The notes: generated from the letters alone by a model not told the origin. DNA of 64,000 nucleotides from Drosophila miranda (GCF_003369915.1 NC_046674.1:27345657-27409656); one strand, 5' to 3'; shown: positions 1 through 12,594, numbered from the stretch's first letter. Numbers and translations: made by a program.

Positions 1-443
1 TTGGTCATATTTACTCACAGCTCACAGCAGCGGAGGGGGGGGCTTTGCCTTTGCCTTTGCCTATGCCAACTGCGGGGGCAACGCATATATCTCTGCGATC
101 TCAGCGACCTACGCGATCTTGCTATATCTGTCCTATAACCTATATCCGATCTCTGGTTGTTTGTTCTTCTCGGGGGGCTTACGTCTGGGGCATGTTCAAC
201 TATTTTTCTAGACGCTATCGATTGTATTTCGATTGCTGCGATCGGTCGCGCTTCCTGTGTGTATCGGTGTCTTCGATTGGTTCTTATTTTGGTATTTTCT
301 GGCTTTTGGGTTTATTTACAATTGCATTTATTGTAGAAGATCGGATCACATAGCCTCCAGCTGCAGTCCATGCCCCCGAAGCGAGAGGAATTGTTGGGGT
401 AATTGAACTAATTCTTAGGGATTTCCTCCACCTGCAGCTCCAC

Positions 444-478
444 CGTGCAACGTGCAACGTGCAACGTGCAACGTGCCA
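444..478. repeat. 7-bp tandem repeat (CGTGCAA)n
   Basis: Nearly five head-to-tail copies of a 7-bp unit CGTGCAA, the last one altered. Non-coding minisatellite. Confidence 0.9.
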
Positions 479-796
479 CGCGTGCCGCACTGCCTTCCTG
501 GCTTCCTGCCTTCCGCTTTTCCGTTTACTGGTTATGTAATCCGTTTTAGCTGCAATTAGAAAATGGAGAGAAAGACAGCCATTAGACAGACGTACAAAAC
601 CTGATGGTCAGCACAAAAACAATCCGGCTGTGTGGAATGCCACACAAACAACCCAGAAGACAAACAGACAGACAGACATAGAGGGGGGCCACGGCAGCCC
701 AGAGTGGTCTTCGATAATTGTTGGTCAAGAAATTGAAACGAATTTCCAGCTCCCACTTCCTTCTGCTCCTCTTTCCCCTGTGCCACTATTGTGTGG

Positions 797-820
797 CACA
801 CACACACACACACACACACA
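797..820. repeat. (CA)12 microsatellite
   Basis: Uninterrupted CA dinucleotide run. Similar CA/GT runs occur at 3412-3430, 15497-15518, 19892-19918, 25098-25122 and 43983-44000, which is typical of Drosophila non-coding DNA. Confidence 0.95.
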
Positions 821-1299
821 GGTCAAGTGCATTGTCGAACAATTTCCAATTTTTAATCGAATGTGGCCTTCGTTTCGTGGTCGAATGTCTCCACCATTTC
901 GCCCTTTTCCATCTTCCATTTGCGTGTCTCTGTTTTTATTTTCATTTCTGTGCGGCTTCCCAGCTCTTGGTCTTTTTGTTTTCGAGTGTATTTTGGGTAG
1001 CCCCAAACTCGTTCGAGAATAGCAATTAAAATGGCTTTCAACGAAATATTCATAGTTCTTAAATTAACGTAGGAATCGATTGCTCCGTTGCAGAGATGGA
1101 CATTCACCAAGTGATCTGAGTGCATCAATAACCATGAAATCAATTTCAGCTAACAATGGGTCCGAGCCTGATATGATATTCCAGAACCAATTCCATTGGG
1201 GAATCCGACGGGGAGAGGGGTTTTTTTCCAATTTTTTGTTCGTTTGGTCGTGGTCCTTCATATATTCTTTCAGAATTCAAAAGAATAGATGATACTGGT

Positions 1300-1522
1300 A
1301 TCGGCTATGAATCGGTTATGTTCGTCAACAGGACACACAAAATTCGTGCTTCTTGAATAGATTTTGTATCGGTTATAGGCTGGACATCACAAGTACCCGA
1401 CATAAAATAGATTTGGTATCGCTTATGAACCGGTGATGTGTCGATTATGTACACTTTGTTCACTCAAACAAAAGGACATTCAAAATCCTTAAGTCCTTGG
1501 CATCGGTTATGAACCGGTTATG
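1300..1522. repeat. Degenerate repeat with TATCGGTTATG core
   Basis: The core ATCGGTTATG, often doubled as ATCGGTTATGAACCGGTTATG-like sequence, recurs near 1300, 1367, 1417 and 1502. A second conserved element, AATAGATTTTGTATCG versus AATAGATTTGGTATCG, recurs about 56 bp apart (near 1355 and 1410). A related sequence is present at 6829-6932. I infer an old dispersed repeat family; no coding capacity is visible. Confidence 0.6.
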
Positions 1523-2123
1523 ATCAATATTTAAAAACAACAATAAAAAATCACAATTTAAAAAAAAAGCCTTACACGCAACGCAAAATGCTTTTAAGAT
1601 CTTCAAAGCAGCCACAGGCACTGGAACAAAATTTGAGGCACACAGGATTTGGTGGCACAGGATGCACAGGAGGCACAGGCAGATCTCAGCAGATTGAGGC
1701 ACAGACTTTGGCTGTTGGGGCAGGCAATCTGTTGGTTCGACCACAGCTGGTTGACTGACACAACGTTTGGGGCTGAAACACGCTGAAATTCGAAATCGTT
1801 CAAGCCGGAAGCCACGAAACATCCGATGTCTTGGACAACGGTTTTTGACGTTGGCGCCTAATGGAATTAGCGCATGGCGTCAGCGTCAGCGACAGCGACA
1901 GTGTGGCAGTGTGGCAGTGTCAGGGCCATGGCCACAGGTTCGCTGCGATTTCGATTTCTTTGGGATTTCGGGTAGCACTTTTTGGGTATCACTTTGGGGG
2001 CTTCTTTGCACTGCACCCACGGCCATGGCCTCGTGCACCTGACTTTGACGGGGTTTTTTCTCTGTGTGTGTGGGAGTCACCAACAATGGGGCTGGTGGCT
2101 AGTGGCTATGGGGCTGCAGGGCT

Positions 2124-2173
2124 TGTGGCGGTGGCGGTGGCGGTGGCGGTGACGGTGTCGGTGGCGGTGGCTG
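2124..2173. repeat. GTGGCG minisatellite
   Basis: Imperfect tandem 6-bp repeat GTGGCG with interspersed GACGGT and GTGTCG variants. It lies in a non-coding stretch. Confidence 0.85.
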
Positions 2174-2331
2174 TGCCTGTGGCGAGAAGTCAAGTGGCTC
2201 GAATTTTCTTTTGCATTGTTGGCTTTTCAATTTGTTGGCGGCCATGCCCACTGATTTCTCTTTGTGGCAGCGGCCCCTCCCACTGATTCCTTTTCGTTTG
2301 GGGCTTCTCTTTATTTATATTTTCGACAGCA

Positions 2332-2402
2332 GACGCGGCGCAACGCGACGCGACGCTATGCGACTCGACGCGACTCGACGCGACTCGACGCGACGCGACG
2401 CT
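2332..2402. repeat. 10-bp minisatellite (GCGACTCGAC)n
   Basis: Tandem array of alternating GCGAC and TCGAC blocks, best described as a 10-bp unit GCGACTCGAC with 5-bp sub-periodicity. It is unusually CpG-dense for its surroundings. Confidence 0.9.
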
Positions 2403-3569
2403 CTCCAGGAGGCGTCGAGTCCTTTGTGTGACATTTATGCCCGCAGCTGGTGCTCTCCACCAATGGACTTTCTGCCTTTCGTATACGAGTATAGCTGACT
2501 GATTACTCTCGTGCCCCGTTTGCCCGTGTGCCCCATTTGGCGTCCTCTGATTTCCTTTCTTTTTCGTTGGTTTCGGAGGACCTTCTGTGCTGTCATGTTA
2601 CACATGACTTCAAATTCAATGAGCTGCAAAATTTTCGCCCATTGTTAAAGCTTGAAGCTCGTTAGCCGGGGGCGCCGGGGGGGGCGTGGCGTAAGTCCAG
2701 AGAGCCAGAGCTCTCCAAAAATACATACCAGGTTCCAGCGAGCGTTTAATGAATTTACGCTCTTTGCGCTTTTGAACTTTCAATATTTTCGAGCTGGCTG
2801 GAAGGCAGGAGGAGGAGGAGGAGGAGGCGGTACGCGGTACTCTTCCTGCAAATGCACTCGTCTTGGATTACATTCTCTGCCTATGGGCCCAAGCACCCAG
2901 GACCCAGGACCCTGGACCCAGGACAATGGCCCATAACTCAGGGCAGTGTTGGGTTTCGATTCGCCCTAGTTTTGGGGACCAGCTGCTGCCGCTGCTGCTG
3001 CTGCTGCTGGGCTCCTGTGACGCCCATTAAATGCAGAAAGCCCAAGGGCACCCGGCACCCGGTACCCGGCTCACGGAGAGGGATGCCTTCTACTACGCAG
3101 ATTTATTGAGAGCTTCCCTGCTTACTTAAGCTGCAATAATAATTATGTTACATCCAGAAGTGGGAGGGCTGGCGGGTGAACGGGAGCTGCATTTCGAGAT
3201 GCTGCTCCTCCTGTAGGAAGCTCTTGAAGGCTGGTCCCCTCCATTTGCCGTTCTGCTGCTCCTGCTGCCACGCCTCAACACCTGTGTATCTGGGTATATG
3301 CGATGAATCGACCAGAAATTCGGCTCAAGTGGGGGTGGTGGGGCGGATAGAGGGAGGTGGAGAAAGGTAGAAAGTAAAAATAACTTGCATGAACTTTCCC
3401 TCAAAGGACACGCACACACACACACACACGCAGAGAGACATCGGTGGTGGAGATACACTGCCTCACGTACGCCCCAGAAGTGTGCTACAAATATGCTCAT
3501 TACGTGCGCGCCAAGTGGCAGCCACTCCAGCGGCCTGCCACACATGCCACCACCAGCCATCCGGCCGGC

Positions 3570-3571
<2 letters not shown>

Positions 3572-3600
<29 letters not shown>
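3572..3600. repeat. (CCAG)n tetranucleotide repeat
   Basis: About seven copies of CCAG. A related CCAG/CCAC run occurs at 45515-45552, in the presumed 5' UTR of the MGGCCS gene. Confidence 0.9.
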
Positions 3601-3602
<2 letters not shown>

Positions 3603-3975
3603 CCCTTCCATCCTGCCACCCCCCCGTTACCCCGCCTGTGTCGCCTCCAGCGACAATTGCTCAATTTATTATTGCATACTTTGCGGCCATAAAAGTTGCG
3701 GCCTGCCTTCTCCGGTTGCATGTCCTATAAGGAGCTCCACTCGCTTTGAATATCCTGAAGATACACATATTCTACTTACAGACAGCTTTCAATTTGTGGA
3801 AACTCCTGCACGCGACACACACTTCGCCAGCAATGGCCAGCCATTTGGCTGTGGCATGCAACACAAGCGACTGGAAAGTCAGTTGCGACTTGCCAAGGGA
3901 AACGACAACTGCAACTAAACTGACGACAGACAGATGCAAATATTCATAGATGTTCCCCCTCCCCTCAGCTAAGCA

Positions 3976-4671
3976 CTTTTCTCTCTCTCTCCCAGCGTGG
4001 CTTAGCAGTTGAGATTGGGCCAAGAATCACTATGGAACAAAGCCATGAAAGGGCTTACTATTCGTAGTTTTCCCTTCAGTACTGGCTCCCATCTTGCATT
4101 CTCTTTTTCCCGCGATAATAATCCCCCCTCTAGGCTAGAGTTGCCATGGAAAAAGCCACAAATTGCAGCCACAAAATCCCAAAAGAAATTAACACAAGAA
4201 AAGAAGAAAAGTAAGATTAACGTTGGAAAGCGAAACTTTGTGGGGAAAAACGTGGAGCATTCCCTCCTTTGGGGCGCCTTCAAATATGTATGCATGATAT
4301 CCGGACTGGCTCTGAAATGGCATGGAAAACAAAAGAAAACCCTATAGTTTCCTCCTTGCAATAGAAAGTTTGTTGGTTACGAGAGTGTTGTGGGAGACAT
4401 CTTTAAAGTTGAGGGCTTGTTGTGCCTACAAACACGACGCTTGAGTGATGTACGATATGCTACAAACATCCACAGTCGAACTTCCATATGGCGAATCTCA
4501 AGGGGCGTACGTTATACGGAAAATTCGTAGTATAGAACTCGTGTTTGCAGAATATGGACGTGCAGTATTCTGGACTGATTTATACAGTGCTTCCAGTGGC
4601 ATGTTTTTTCCCACGTTCACGAGTGACTGACACCCTTGACTGCTAAGCCCCACTGGAAGAGAGAGAAAAAG
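3976..4671. repeat. Inverted-repeat pair, possible MITE relic
   Basis: A ~34-bp segment at 3976-4010 (reverse complement AACTGCTAAGCCACGCTGGG followed by a GA run) matches 4638-4671 (GACTGCTAAGCCCCACTGGA plus a GA run) at about 29 of 34 positions in opposite orientation. The two flank about 630 bp. The same GCTAAGCCACACTG-GAGAGA core recurs as direct copies at 23978, 24073 and 24118, so it is a dispersed repeat and not a chance palindrome. Terminal inverted repeats of a non-autonomous element are a reasonable reading; no target-site duplication was established. Confidence 0.45.
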
Positions 4672-6828
4672 AGCAGAGCAGCTACAATTCAAAAAATTAT
4701 CTTCCTAAATATTGTCAATACGAGTGTGTATATATCTAAAACCCAATTAAAACTACATCTTTTCGATATATTATCGTAAGACAACCCAAATCCTTTCGCC
4801 TAGGGGAACATTCAACAGCGAATCGAGTGTCGTCTGGAAGAATATGCTGAATTTTTCCGCCCAATGCCGATGGGGGTCTGTTTTGTATATAATTTCCTAC
4901 TTGCTTTATCGATGATGTGGTTATTCTTCCTGCTGCTGCTGCTGCCGTTTTTGCTGGCCATTACATTTACGAAATTGAATTTGCTAGTCCATACAATATT
5001 TGTGAAATTGGCATTTAAATATTTGATGAGCGTCCAAGCCCCAGAGTGGGAAAGAGAAAAGATGCGTGGATTGTGTTCCCGTTCCCATTCCCGAGCACCG
5101 ATTGCACAAATGAAATATTGAGTAGAGGAGACTCTGGCTGGAGTCCCTTTGGGGATAGGGTTGGCTGGTGGGGGCGGGGAGGGGGAGGCTGCGTGCCAAG
5201 GGCCACACAACTTGACCTTGTTTTTTGGCATCCATCAACATTTGATGGCATGGGATGGCATTGCATGCACTGTGTCTCTCTCCGCCCGGTCTCGCTCCGT
5301 CCAGCCATTCGTCAGTCAATCAATCAAACGCTCACTCAATTACATCAATCAGAGGGCGGGACGGCAGTGTGGGACGATACGAAATGTAATCCAAAACCAA
5401 AGTCCAGGACATATCCACAAGGGAGGCGGCAGAGCAGGGTGGCAGAGCAGGGCGGCAGGGAGGCAGCGGCCGAAGGCCAGACCAGAAGTAATTGCCGTGC
5501 GATAAACAAAGTCCTTTTTCATTGTATGCACAAACATTCGCTAGGGATACAGCAGGACAGCCACAAAAAGATAGAGGGAGTGTGGTGTGGTCTGTGGTAT
5601 GGGGATGAGGATGGGGATGTGGATGGAGAGGGGCATGGTCGAGTGGAAATCAGGATCTCCTCTCAGCTTTGCACTGCTGAAAAATGAAACTCGGATGAAA
5701 TGACATGGAAATGCAATGAAAATATACAAACTCGTTTGCCCAAATCATTTAACAGAATGCAATTTCTCCACTCTCTTTCTCTACCTGTCTCTTTCTACCT
5801 CCATTTTGTGTGGATGCAGCCTTCAGAGCGGGAATTTTTGCAGAGTTTTGCATACTTTTTCCGATGCTAAATGAATATTGTTCATTTAATTAAAGCAAAG
5901 CACACACACACACACAATAAATATTTATATACCTACGTATATGTATTTGTGTGTAGGTGTATTTGCATATGTATGTGTGTGACATTTTATGAAATTCCAT
6001 CAAAATGTAGAAGGACAGAAAAAGGAGCAGCAGCGGGGGCAGGCGGCAGAAGGCAGGAGGCAGGAAGAGTGATGCACATCAACAGGAAACAGCATTTAGT
6101 TGACTCTATCTCTCTCTAAGCAATTTCAAAATTTATATATAACACATATCCCATCCTATCCCGTAGTTGATGTGGGTCAAAGGGGGTCACTCCTGGCCTG
6201 TGGCATGCGGCAGAGGAATGAATTTCCCACAAAATTCGACGGCAGAATGCTACCCGCACAAGTGGGTCACACGACCTTAAGGATGTGTCTTAAGGATGTC
6301 CGTCCATCAAAGATTTTTGTGGATTCAATTAATATTAATTTCGAAGCGAAACTTCGCGATCTCTGATCACAAGACAAGATTTGTCCACCAAACGATTCGA
6401 ATAACTCAAGAGGGGATACAAATGGGCCTTTCCATGGCAATTTCCAAGAGACTCATAAAACAGATGATTCATGATGAAAGATTCTTCCTCAGAGTCTCTC
6501 GTACATCATCGACTGTCCAATCCCAGTCCCAAATTCGGCTATGGGTATCCATAACCTCACATTCAAATTAAAAAGAGCGGGAGCGTTGTGAGCCGAGACA
6601 AGGGCCGCAGCTCTACTTTACATATACCCGGTACTCAGTCAGTATAAATGTCAGCTGATGATTTATGATTTAGGCCCAGTCGCGCCTCCCGCCAGCGTAA
6701 CCCCTAAATCAAGACTATTCTTAAGATAGCAATACGATTTATTATATTTTCAATTCAAATGTAAATGTGCATATTGGCACACATGGGGACATATGTATAT
6801 AGAGTAATGATCCAACGATTATAGCACC

Positions 6829-6932
6829 GATAACCGTTTCAATTGGCTATGTTCTTCCAGTGGATACTACTACAGCCTGGACAAAGAGAGATCCCTTGGG
6901 AATATCACTGATAACCGTTTCAATCGGTTATG
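6829..6932. repeat. Duplicated GATAACCGTTTCAAT...TATG motif
   Basis: Two direct copies of a ~23-bp element, GATAACCGTTTCAATCGGTT followed by ATG (one copy has TTGGC), lie about 81 bp apart. The GATAACCG half is the reverse complement of CGGTTATC, so each copy is a near-palindrome related to the 1300-1522 repeat. Confidence 0.65.
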
Positions 6933-8754
6933 TTTTTCAAGTGTTTTCCCAGCGCCACCTCTTTTGGGGGTGACACACACAGACACACATGCACAAGCAC
7001 TCAAATTATGCAGATACAGATACATTTGCAGGTGATAGATACATGTGACCTCGTCAGATATGCGGGCGATACGGTGTGGGTGGGGGTGAGGGTATGGTAG
7101 GGCAGGGGGATACGTGCGATGCGTGGGAATTTGCAAAGTCCCCACCAAAGCAAGAAACTCGCTTAGGCACGCACCATCCGTCAACAAAGGGACAACGAAA
7201 CGCATGGAGCATGGAAAAGGAAGAGATTCGTTCCTCCCCCTGCACCCGGAATGGGGGCGGTGCGGGGCCGGGCTCCTGGAGGTAGGACGCAGCCAAATCA
7301 AAACTGAATGATGGGCGTGGGAGTGAGTCTTGGGGCATCCTTCAAACAAACTGTCAGCAACTGTCAAAAGAAGTTAAACGAAACCAAAGGAAACCCGGCG
7401 ATGAAAAAAAACGAAAGAAAGAAATAAAACAAAGAAGAGAAAGGTCCAACAACAAAAAAAAAAAAAAAAGACTGAAACAACATTCGACAGCAGATCGTTC
7501 GGGAACGGAACTCCGGCCCCGCGTGTCCGTGTGCTCTCCGGGGCTCTCCGGCCCTCTCCGGGCCTCTCGGGCTTGGGGCCCCGCTGTCATATGGCTTACA
7601 GCTGTTGGCAGCATGTGGCATGAGGCAGGAGGTAGGTGGCATGAGGTAGGAGGCAGCAGGCAGCAGGCAGGAGGCAGGAGGAGTGCCCTGCCCCAACGTC
7701 AATGTGGCACGTAGGCGACGGGCGATGGCGGTGGTTTATTTTTAGCAGGCAGCCCATGAACAAAAAAAGAAACTTCGAAACCCCAAATCAAAACAATACA
7801 TCATCAAGGGGGCGGGACGCATTGCTGAAAACTGGAATGCCACACCCTCACCTTTGTTGCTGTTGGTGTTGTTATCCTTGGGAGAAATTGTGCATATTAA
7901 ATATGTGACAGTGAAAGTGTAGAGAAAGCCGAGTAGAGGATGGAATCCAACGAACTTCGACATTCCCTAACTGCGGTTCGAAATTGTATCGAAAAGGCTA
8001 TAGGGAAGAGGGGCAGAGGTGCAAAGGGGCAGAGAACCCCACAAGCAACCATTTACTAGAGCCCAAAGGAGCACCAGGGGAATCCAAGGGAACAAGGGGA
8101 ATCCAAGCAACAAGTTGCAGCACATAAAAAGCATCAAAATTCTTTCACAGCAATGCCCTCTCGATCCAGAAATCCTTTTCTTCCTAATCGTTTCGGTCTC
8201 TCCTGAAGAGTATACAAATATTCAAAAGCATGGACTTTGATTTGTCAAAGGAGAGGATAACCGAACACCGAAGACAGGTCCTCAGTGGAACCCCAAGCCC
8301 AACCCCAAAACAGAACCCTGGAATTCCTTTGGCGGTTCCTTTGGAACAGAGCAGCATTTATACTAATTTCTCGATAATTTCGTTGAGCTCGTAAAATGTA
8401 CGGTTATGTTTCGTAGGACAATTGGCATGGTAGAAGGACATGGGAACTTAGACGCCTGTGAGCCTATTTGAGTGGTTCCAACAGACGTTTTATCGATTGC
8501 CGTGTGGACAATTTGTATTTGATGAGCTTTTAATTGAATTGATTTACTTTCGCTTTCCCTTTGCTTTCCCTGTGCATGTATGTGTGTGCGTATGTAGGTG
8601 GAAGGAGGGGCACTTTCTCGACAGAAAGCAGTAAGAGAAATGGGTTTATTTTCATGATAAAATGGGATCTTGGGATAATTTTGCTGGTTTTTACAATACA
8701 ATATTTATTTGGATTCTAATAAAATGCATATTTTGTTAATTAAAAATTTGTTTC

Positions 8755-8915
8755 TTATGTTAAAAAGCAATGGCAACACATATATCGTGTGTGGACTGTA
8801 TGTGGATGCTATGAAAACGTATACTTTAGTAACTAACAATGTTCCTTTGTACTAAAAAGTAACAGAGAAACACATTATGGGTGTGGATCGTATGTGGATT
8901 GATCCACATCCAACC
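8755..8915. repeat. Degenerate ~90-105 bp repeat, locus 1
   Basis: Two diverged units, starting near 8761 and 8850. Each has an ACTAAAAAGTAACAG-like 5' part followed about 30 bp later by GTGTGGA(C/T)(C/T)GTATGTGGA. Two more units of the same composition and order lie at 10505-10735. It is a satellite-like or transposon-derived repeat with no coding capacity. Confidence 0.65.
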
Positions 8916-9818
8916 CAGTTAACACAGGAAAAACGTATAAAAAGAGTCCAGTGCTGACCTGAAGTAAGTACCCATCGTAAGTACTCGGTTGTAATGTAAG
9001 TCGTAAAATCTAAGGGAAAAGGCTGTGTGGTCCTTCAAGTTTTTTAGTATCCGAAGCAAAAGCAAGCGAAAGCCCTTCCAGCGCCAGTGCCAGAGCCAGA
9101 GCCAGAGTTAGAGACTGAATCAGAGAACAACATAATATGGGGAATATCATATAGAACAAAGAGGCAGCGATCAAGTTACAAATTGGAGCAGCCAAGTGGC
9201 AGGGCAATTGTCAGAGACAGAAGCCCGAAAACTTTTCTCTCACTTGTGCTGGCGGGAAGAGTTCATCTCGTTTCGGCTCCAGGCTCAAAAAGTCTTTCCG
9301 AGGCGGGTAGATGGATGTGCGGTGGATGGGGGATGAAATGGACAGACCCACAGATAGACGGACCGACACTGATGGAAATGCCAAAAGAATCAGAGACAGG
9401 AGGAGGCGCAGCCAAGTTTCTTTTTCCATCAAACAAAGTTTTCATCGAAAAGTTGTAATTCCGTGCACGACGGCTCCATTTTCCTATCAGTGACTACTGC
9501 ATTCACAACAAGTTTGTTTTCCATTTTTCCGTTCCGTTCCGTTCCGTTCTGCTGTTTTTCTTTCTTTCATTTTTTCGCTACATTTTTGCCTGATGGCCTC
9601 TGGGCGCCACTCTATAGATTCTGCATTCTTTTGTCCCGGATCCCGGGCCCCGGGCTGCAGCTTTAGTTGTAAGCCGCGAGCATAATTACATTTTAATACT
9701 TTTTAAGCGCATTAATTGCAAACAGAGTGAGGGAGTGGCAGTGTGTGTCGGGAACGGACACACGAGGGCACACAAGCGAACACTGAAAGACACTCACTTG
9801 CATTTTGATTTCATTCCC

Positions 9819-9899
9819 CATTCATTCAGTCATCATTCAGTCAGCATTCAGTCAGCATTCAGTCATTCAGTCAGCCATTCAGTCAGCCATTCAGTCAGC
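9819..9899. repeat. ATTCAGTCAGC minisatellite
   Basis: Seven or eight imperfect copies of an ~11-bp unit, ATTCAGTCAGC or ATTCAGTCATC, in a head-to-tail array. Confidence 0.9.
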
Positions 9900-10504
9900 T
9901 CTTCTTGGCTTTAGCTCAGGCTCAAGCCAGCCACTCCATCGTATCGTCCTGTCCTCCAATTTTAAGTGGATAACCATGCGAGGGGTAATGCCATCAAGTG
10001 AATTCTAAGAATGCCCTAGGGAATTCCCCTCCCACTGCCCCACCCACTGTCCCACCCTCTATTTGTGAATATGCAAATAAAATATTTCTGTTTACTCAAT
10101 TTGTAAGCTTTACTGCCAACGTCATTAGTTCTCGTTTCTCTGTGTCATCTCGGTGCTCTCTTTATCTCTCTCTCTCCCTCTGGCTGTGTGCTCCTGTGGC
10201 CCTTGAACGGGATTCGTAATGCAGTTTCACGTCAATAGAGCGCATTGTTGGGACATATTACGGGGGCCCTTGGCTTTCTGTGGGGCCCGCTGGTTCGTTG
10301 CTACTGAGAACTGAGTGTTTGGGGCGGTGCGGGTCGCGCCGGAGGAAAGGTATCCAATTAGGAAGCTTAGGGAAAAACCTCGAGAAAATACGCTCAATAC
10401 AGCTGTGGAAGGGGTTGTGGGGCCAAAGAAAATTGTCCAATTAGCGTCAAATATTGGAAAAGAAGTGGTTCTCTGTAATAAGGAATTATAGGGAATTATT
10501 TTAT

Positions 10505-10735
10505 TTTGTGGACTCCATGTGGATCCCATGTGGATGCTATTCAAATATACGTATTTAACCCAAAAAGGAATATAAAGTCATCAAACAACAGTAATGCATA
10601 TTTGGTGTGTGGACTGTAAGTGGGTTCCATGTGGATGCTGATAATATTGATATTTCACCAACTAAAAATAATTCCTGATGCTAAAAAGTAACAGCAAACC
10701 ATATTTTCCGTGTGGATCGTATGTGGAACTCATCG
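10505..10735. repeat. Degenerate ~90-105 bp repeat, locus 2
   Basis: Related to 8755-8915. Units with GTGTGGACTGTAAGTGG, CATGTGGATGCT and GTGTGGATCGTATGTGGA occur about 100 bp apart, with the TGCTAAAAAGTAACAGC block at 10678 matching the block at 8850. Confidence 0.65.
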
Positions 10736-11295
10736 CAAAATGTACGCAATTTCTATTTCCATCGAAATTTGTAATGAAAATAAGCGAACACGAACACGAC
10801 CACGTTGCCTGCTCCCAAAAGCCCCAATCGGTAATGTGTCAATATCATAAATTAGAGCAATCTATAAAGTGCAGAGCATTTACGACCTGGTCCTCCGATT
10901 GCACTAATTAACAGAGTGACAGATAGTAGAGACAGGGAGCGAGCGAGAGAGAGAAAGAGAGACAAATGCACATTTCTTGAAAGGAAAGGAGACAGATGGA
11001 CGGGACGGAGCGGTATGGTCAGCGTCAGCCTTCACCTGAATGGACACCAGTGACGCCATTACGACATCCGACCCGAACAATTTTGCAATCGAGAAGCCAA
11101 ACTGTGTATGGAACCTGCCACCGTTCTGCCTGATGGCACCTCTACCTTTCCAGAATCCCCGTGTGGCCCCACACACACGGACACATGGACACACGGTCAC
11201 ACGCGCACAGACACACCCAAGCCACTTTGATTAGCCGTGTCGTTGAGTGCATCCGAGAGCTCGTGTGCGTCTACAAGAGGATGGTAGCAGCAGGC

Positions 11296-11347
11296 AGCAG
11301 GTAGCAGGTAGCAGGTAGCAGGTAGCAGGTAGCAGGTAGCAGGTAGC
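11296..11347. repeat. (AGGTAGC)n minisatellite
   Basis: Seven near-perfect copies of a 7-bp unit AGGTAGC, extending leftwards into related CAGGCAGC sequence. Confidence 0.95.
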
Positions 11348-11770
11348 ACACCATGTGGAGGTGGGAGGATGGATTGCATTACGTATACGTAATCAGCTTA
11401 GTTGCTGTCATTTAATCAAATAATCATTGGCCCCAGTTCCCACGGCACCTCCTCCTGAGGTGACCTCGACCCATTTCTATTTCCACCTCCCAGCAGCAAT
11501 TAGAGCACTCCCCGGGACCGCTGACAATTGAACAATTGAGCGTAGATCCCCATTTGAATGCCTGGTACTGGTGTTTTCCAGTCAACATAGTAGCCCGTTG
11601 CTCCGACGTTCGTTCGTTTCGTTGGGCATAGGGCATTCCAAATCCTCAGTTGAAGTAACGTACACTAGGAACTCAAATACACAGATATTTTGTAACAATA
11701 AAACAAAAAAAAAAAGGTTTCACATTTTGTGCTTTGCATCGTCGAAAATTGTTAATGGTTTTAATTGCAG

Positions 11771-12303
11771 TCCAGGACATTTAGCTGCACAATGAGTGGT
11801 TCGGGCAACGATCGTTTTGAGAGCTTCAATGAGACCGTCCGGATAAAGAAGTCGATTTGTCAAGTGCTTGAGGACCAGTTCAAGCAATGCCAAGACGGGA
11901 AGCTACCAGTTTCGGGCTCACCGGCCTCGTCACCGATCAGAGTGTGGCTATGTCCGGAGATACGCGGGGCCCTTATGGACACAATCCGTAGACGCCTGAT
12001 ATACGAGTCGGAGCAGGTGCTCGGCCTCGAAAAGGAGTTGGGCGAGACATGGGCCATTTTGGTCGAGTTCAGCAAGTGCGTCCAGAACGCCAAGACCGAT
12101 ATCGAATACGTTTTGGCAATGATCCGAACTGCTGCCGCGACACTCGAAAAGGATTTCCACGAGTAAGCGGCAGAGTGGCAGAGCAGGCAGAGACAAGGAC
12201 GAAGAAGACCGAGCAGCCCAAGACAGTGATGCCAGAAAAGTTTACGGTAAAGCAAAAGATGTCCCAAAAATTAAAATGAACTAAATTCTTGTCAGCAAAT
12301 AAA
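11771..12303 (+). CDS. Small helical protein of 124 residues, uncharacterised
   Basis: The coding part runs from ATG 11792 to TAA 12164-12166. The start has a good fly context (GCACAATGAG). It lies 21 bp after a convincing splice acceptor (TTAATTGCAG ending at 11770), so an untranslated upstream exon is likely; a GTAACG donor near 11653 is one candidate. An AATAAA signal sits at 12298-12303. The protein is predicted mainly helical: a charged N-terminus (SGSGNDRFESFNETVRIKKS), a short proline/serine linker, then an amphipathic C-terminal half (RRRLIYESEQVLGLEKELGE and onward) ending DFHE. There is no signal peptide or membrane segment. Its third-position GC preference contrasts with the flanking non-coding DNA and supports a real gene. 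I do not recognise the family; small coiled-coil complex subunits (kinetochore- or BLOC-like) are possibilities only. It is the only coding gene I can support in the left 37 kb. Confidence 0.72.
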
Positions 12304-12594
12304 TCGAATTTCCCATGTGAAGGAATATCGTTGAAGCCATATCGTTTCGTTTCAATTAGACTTGATTCTTGAACTTGAACCTCAGATGAACCGAGCTGAA
12401 GGTCCGGTGATCTGTTGTGCGTATCCTCTAGCGAGTGGAATCAATCGATGCAGGATGCAACTTTGACATTTCAATGTTAACTCCTGGCTCCTGGTCCCTG
12501 GCTCCTGGTCGCTGATTGCGCATCTAATTCCTGGCTCCAGCTCTAGCTTTGGCTCCCCATCAACGGTGTCCCGCTGTGGTGTCGCTTTGGTCTG

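Larger units (their letters stand above)
1..11580. other. Gene-free stretch rich in simple repeats
   Basis: I see no supportable coding gene here. Open frames are short, lack splice-linked partners, and mostly translate microsatellites or low-complexity sequence. The stretch contains tandem repeats (444-478, 797-820, 2124-2173, 2332-2402, 3572-3600, 9819-9899, 11296-11347), two loci of a degenerate ~90-105 bp repeat (8755-8915 and 10505-10735), an inverted-repeat pair (3976-4010 with 4638-4671) and repeats with a TATCGGTTATG-like core (1300-1522 and 6829-6932). It could be intergenic or part of a very long intron, because two tracts to the right (about 30 kb and 34 kb) look like minus-strand first exons. 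Confidence 0.6.

Noticed and set aside
3126..3918. Long overlapping frames on both strands
   Set aside because: They mainly translate the CCAG and CA microsatellites; no consistent coding signal.
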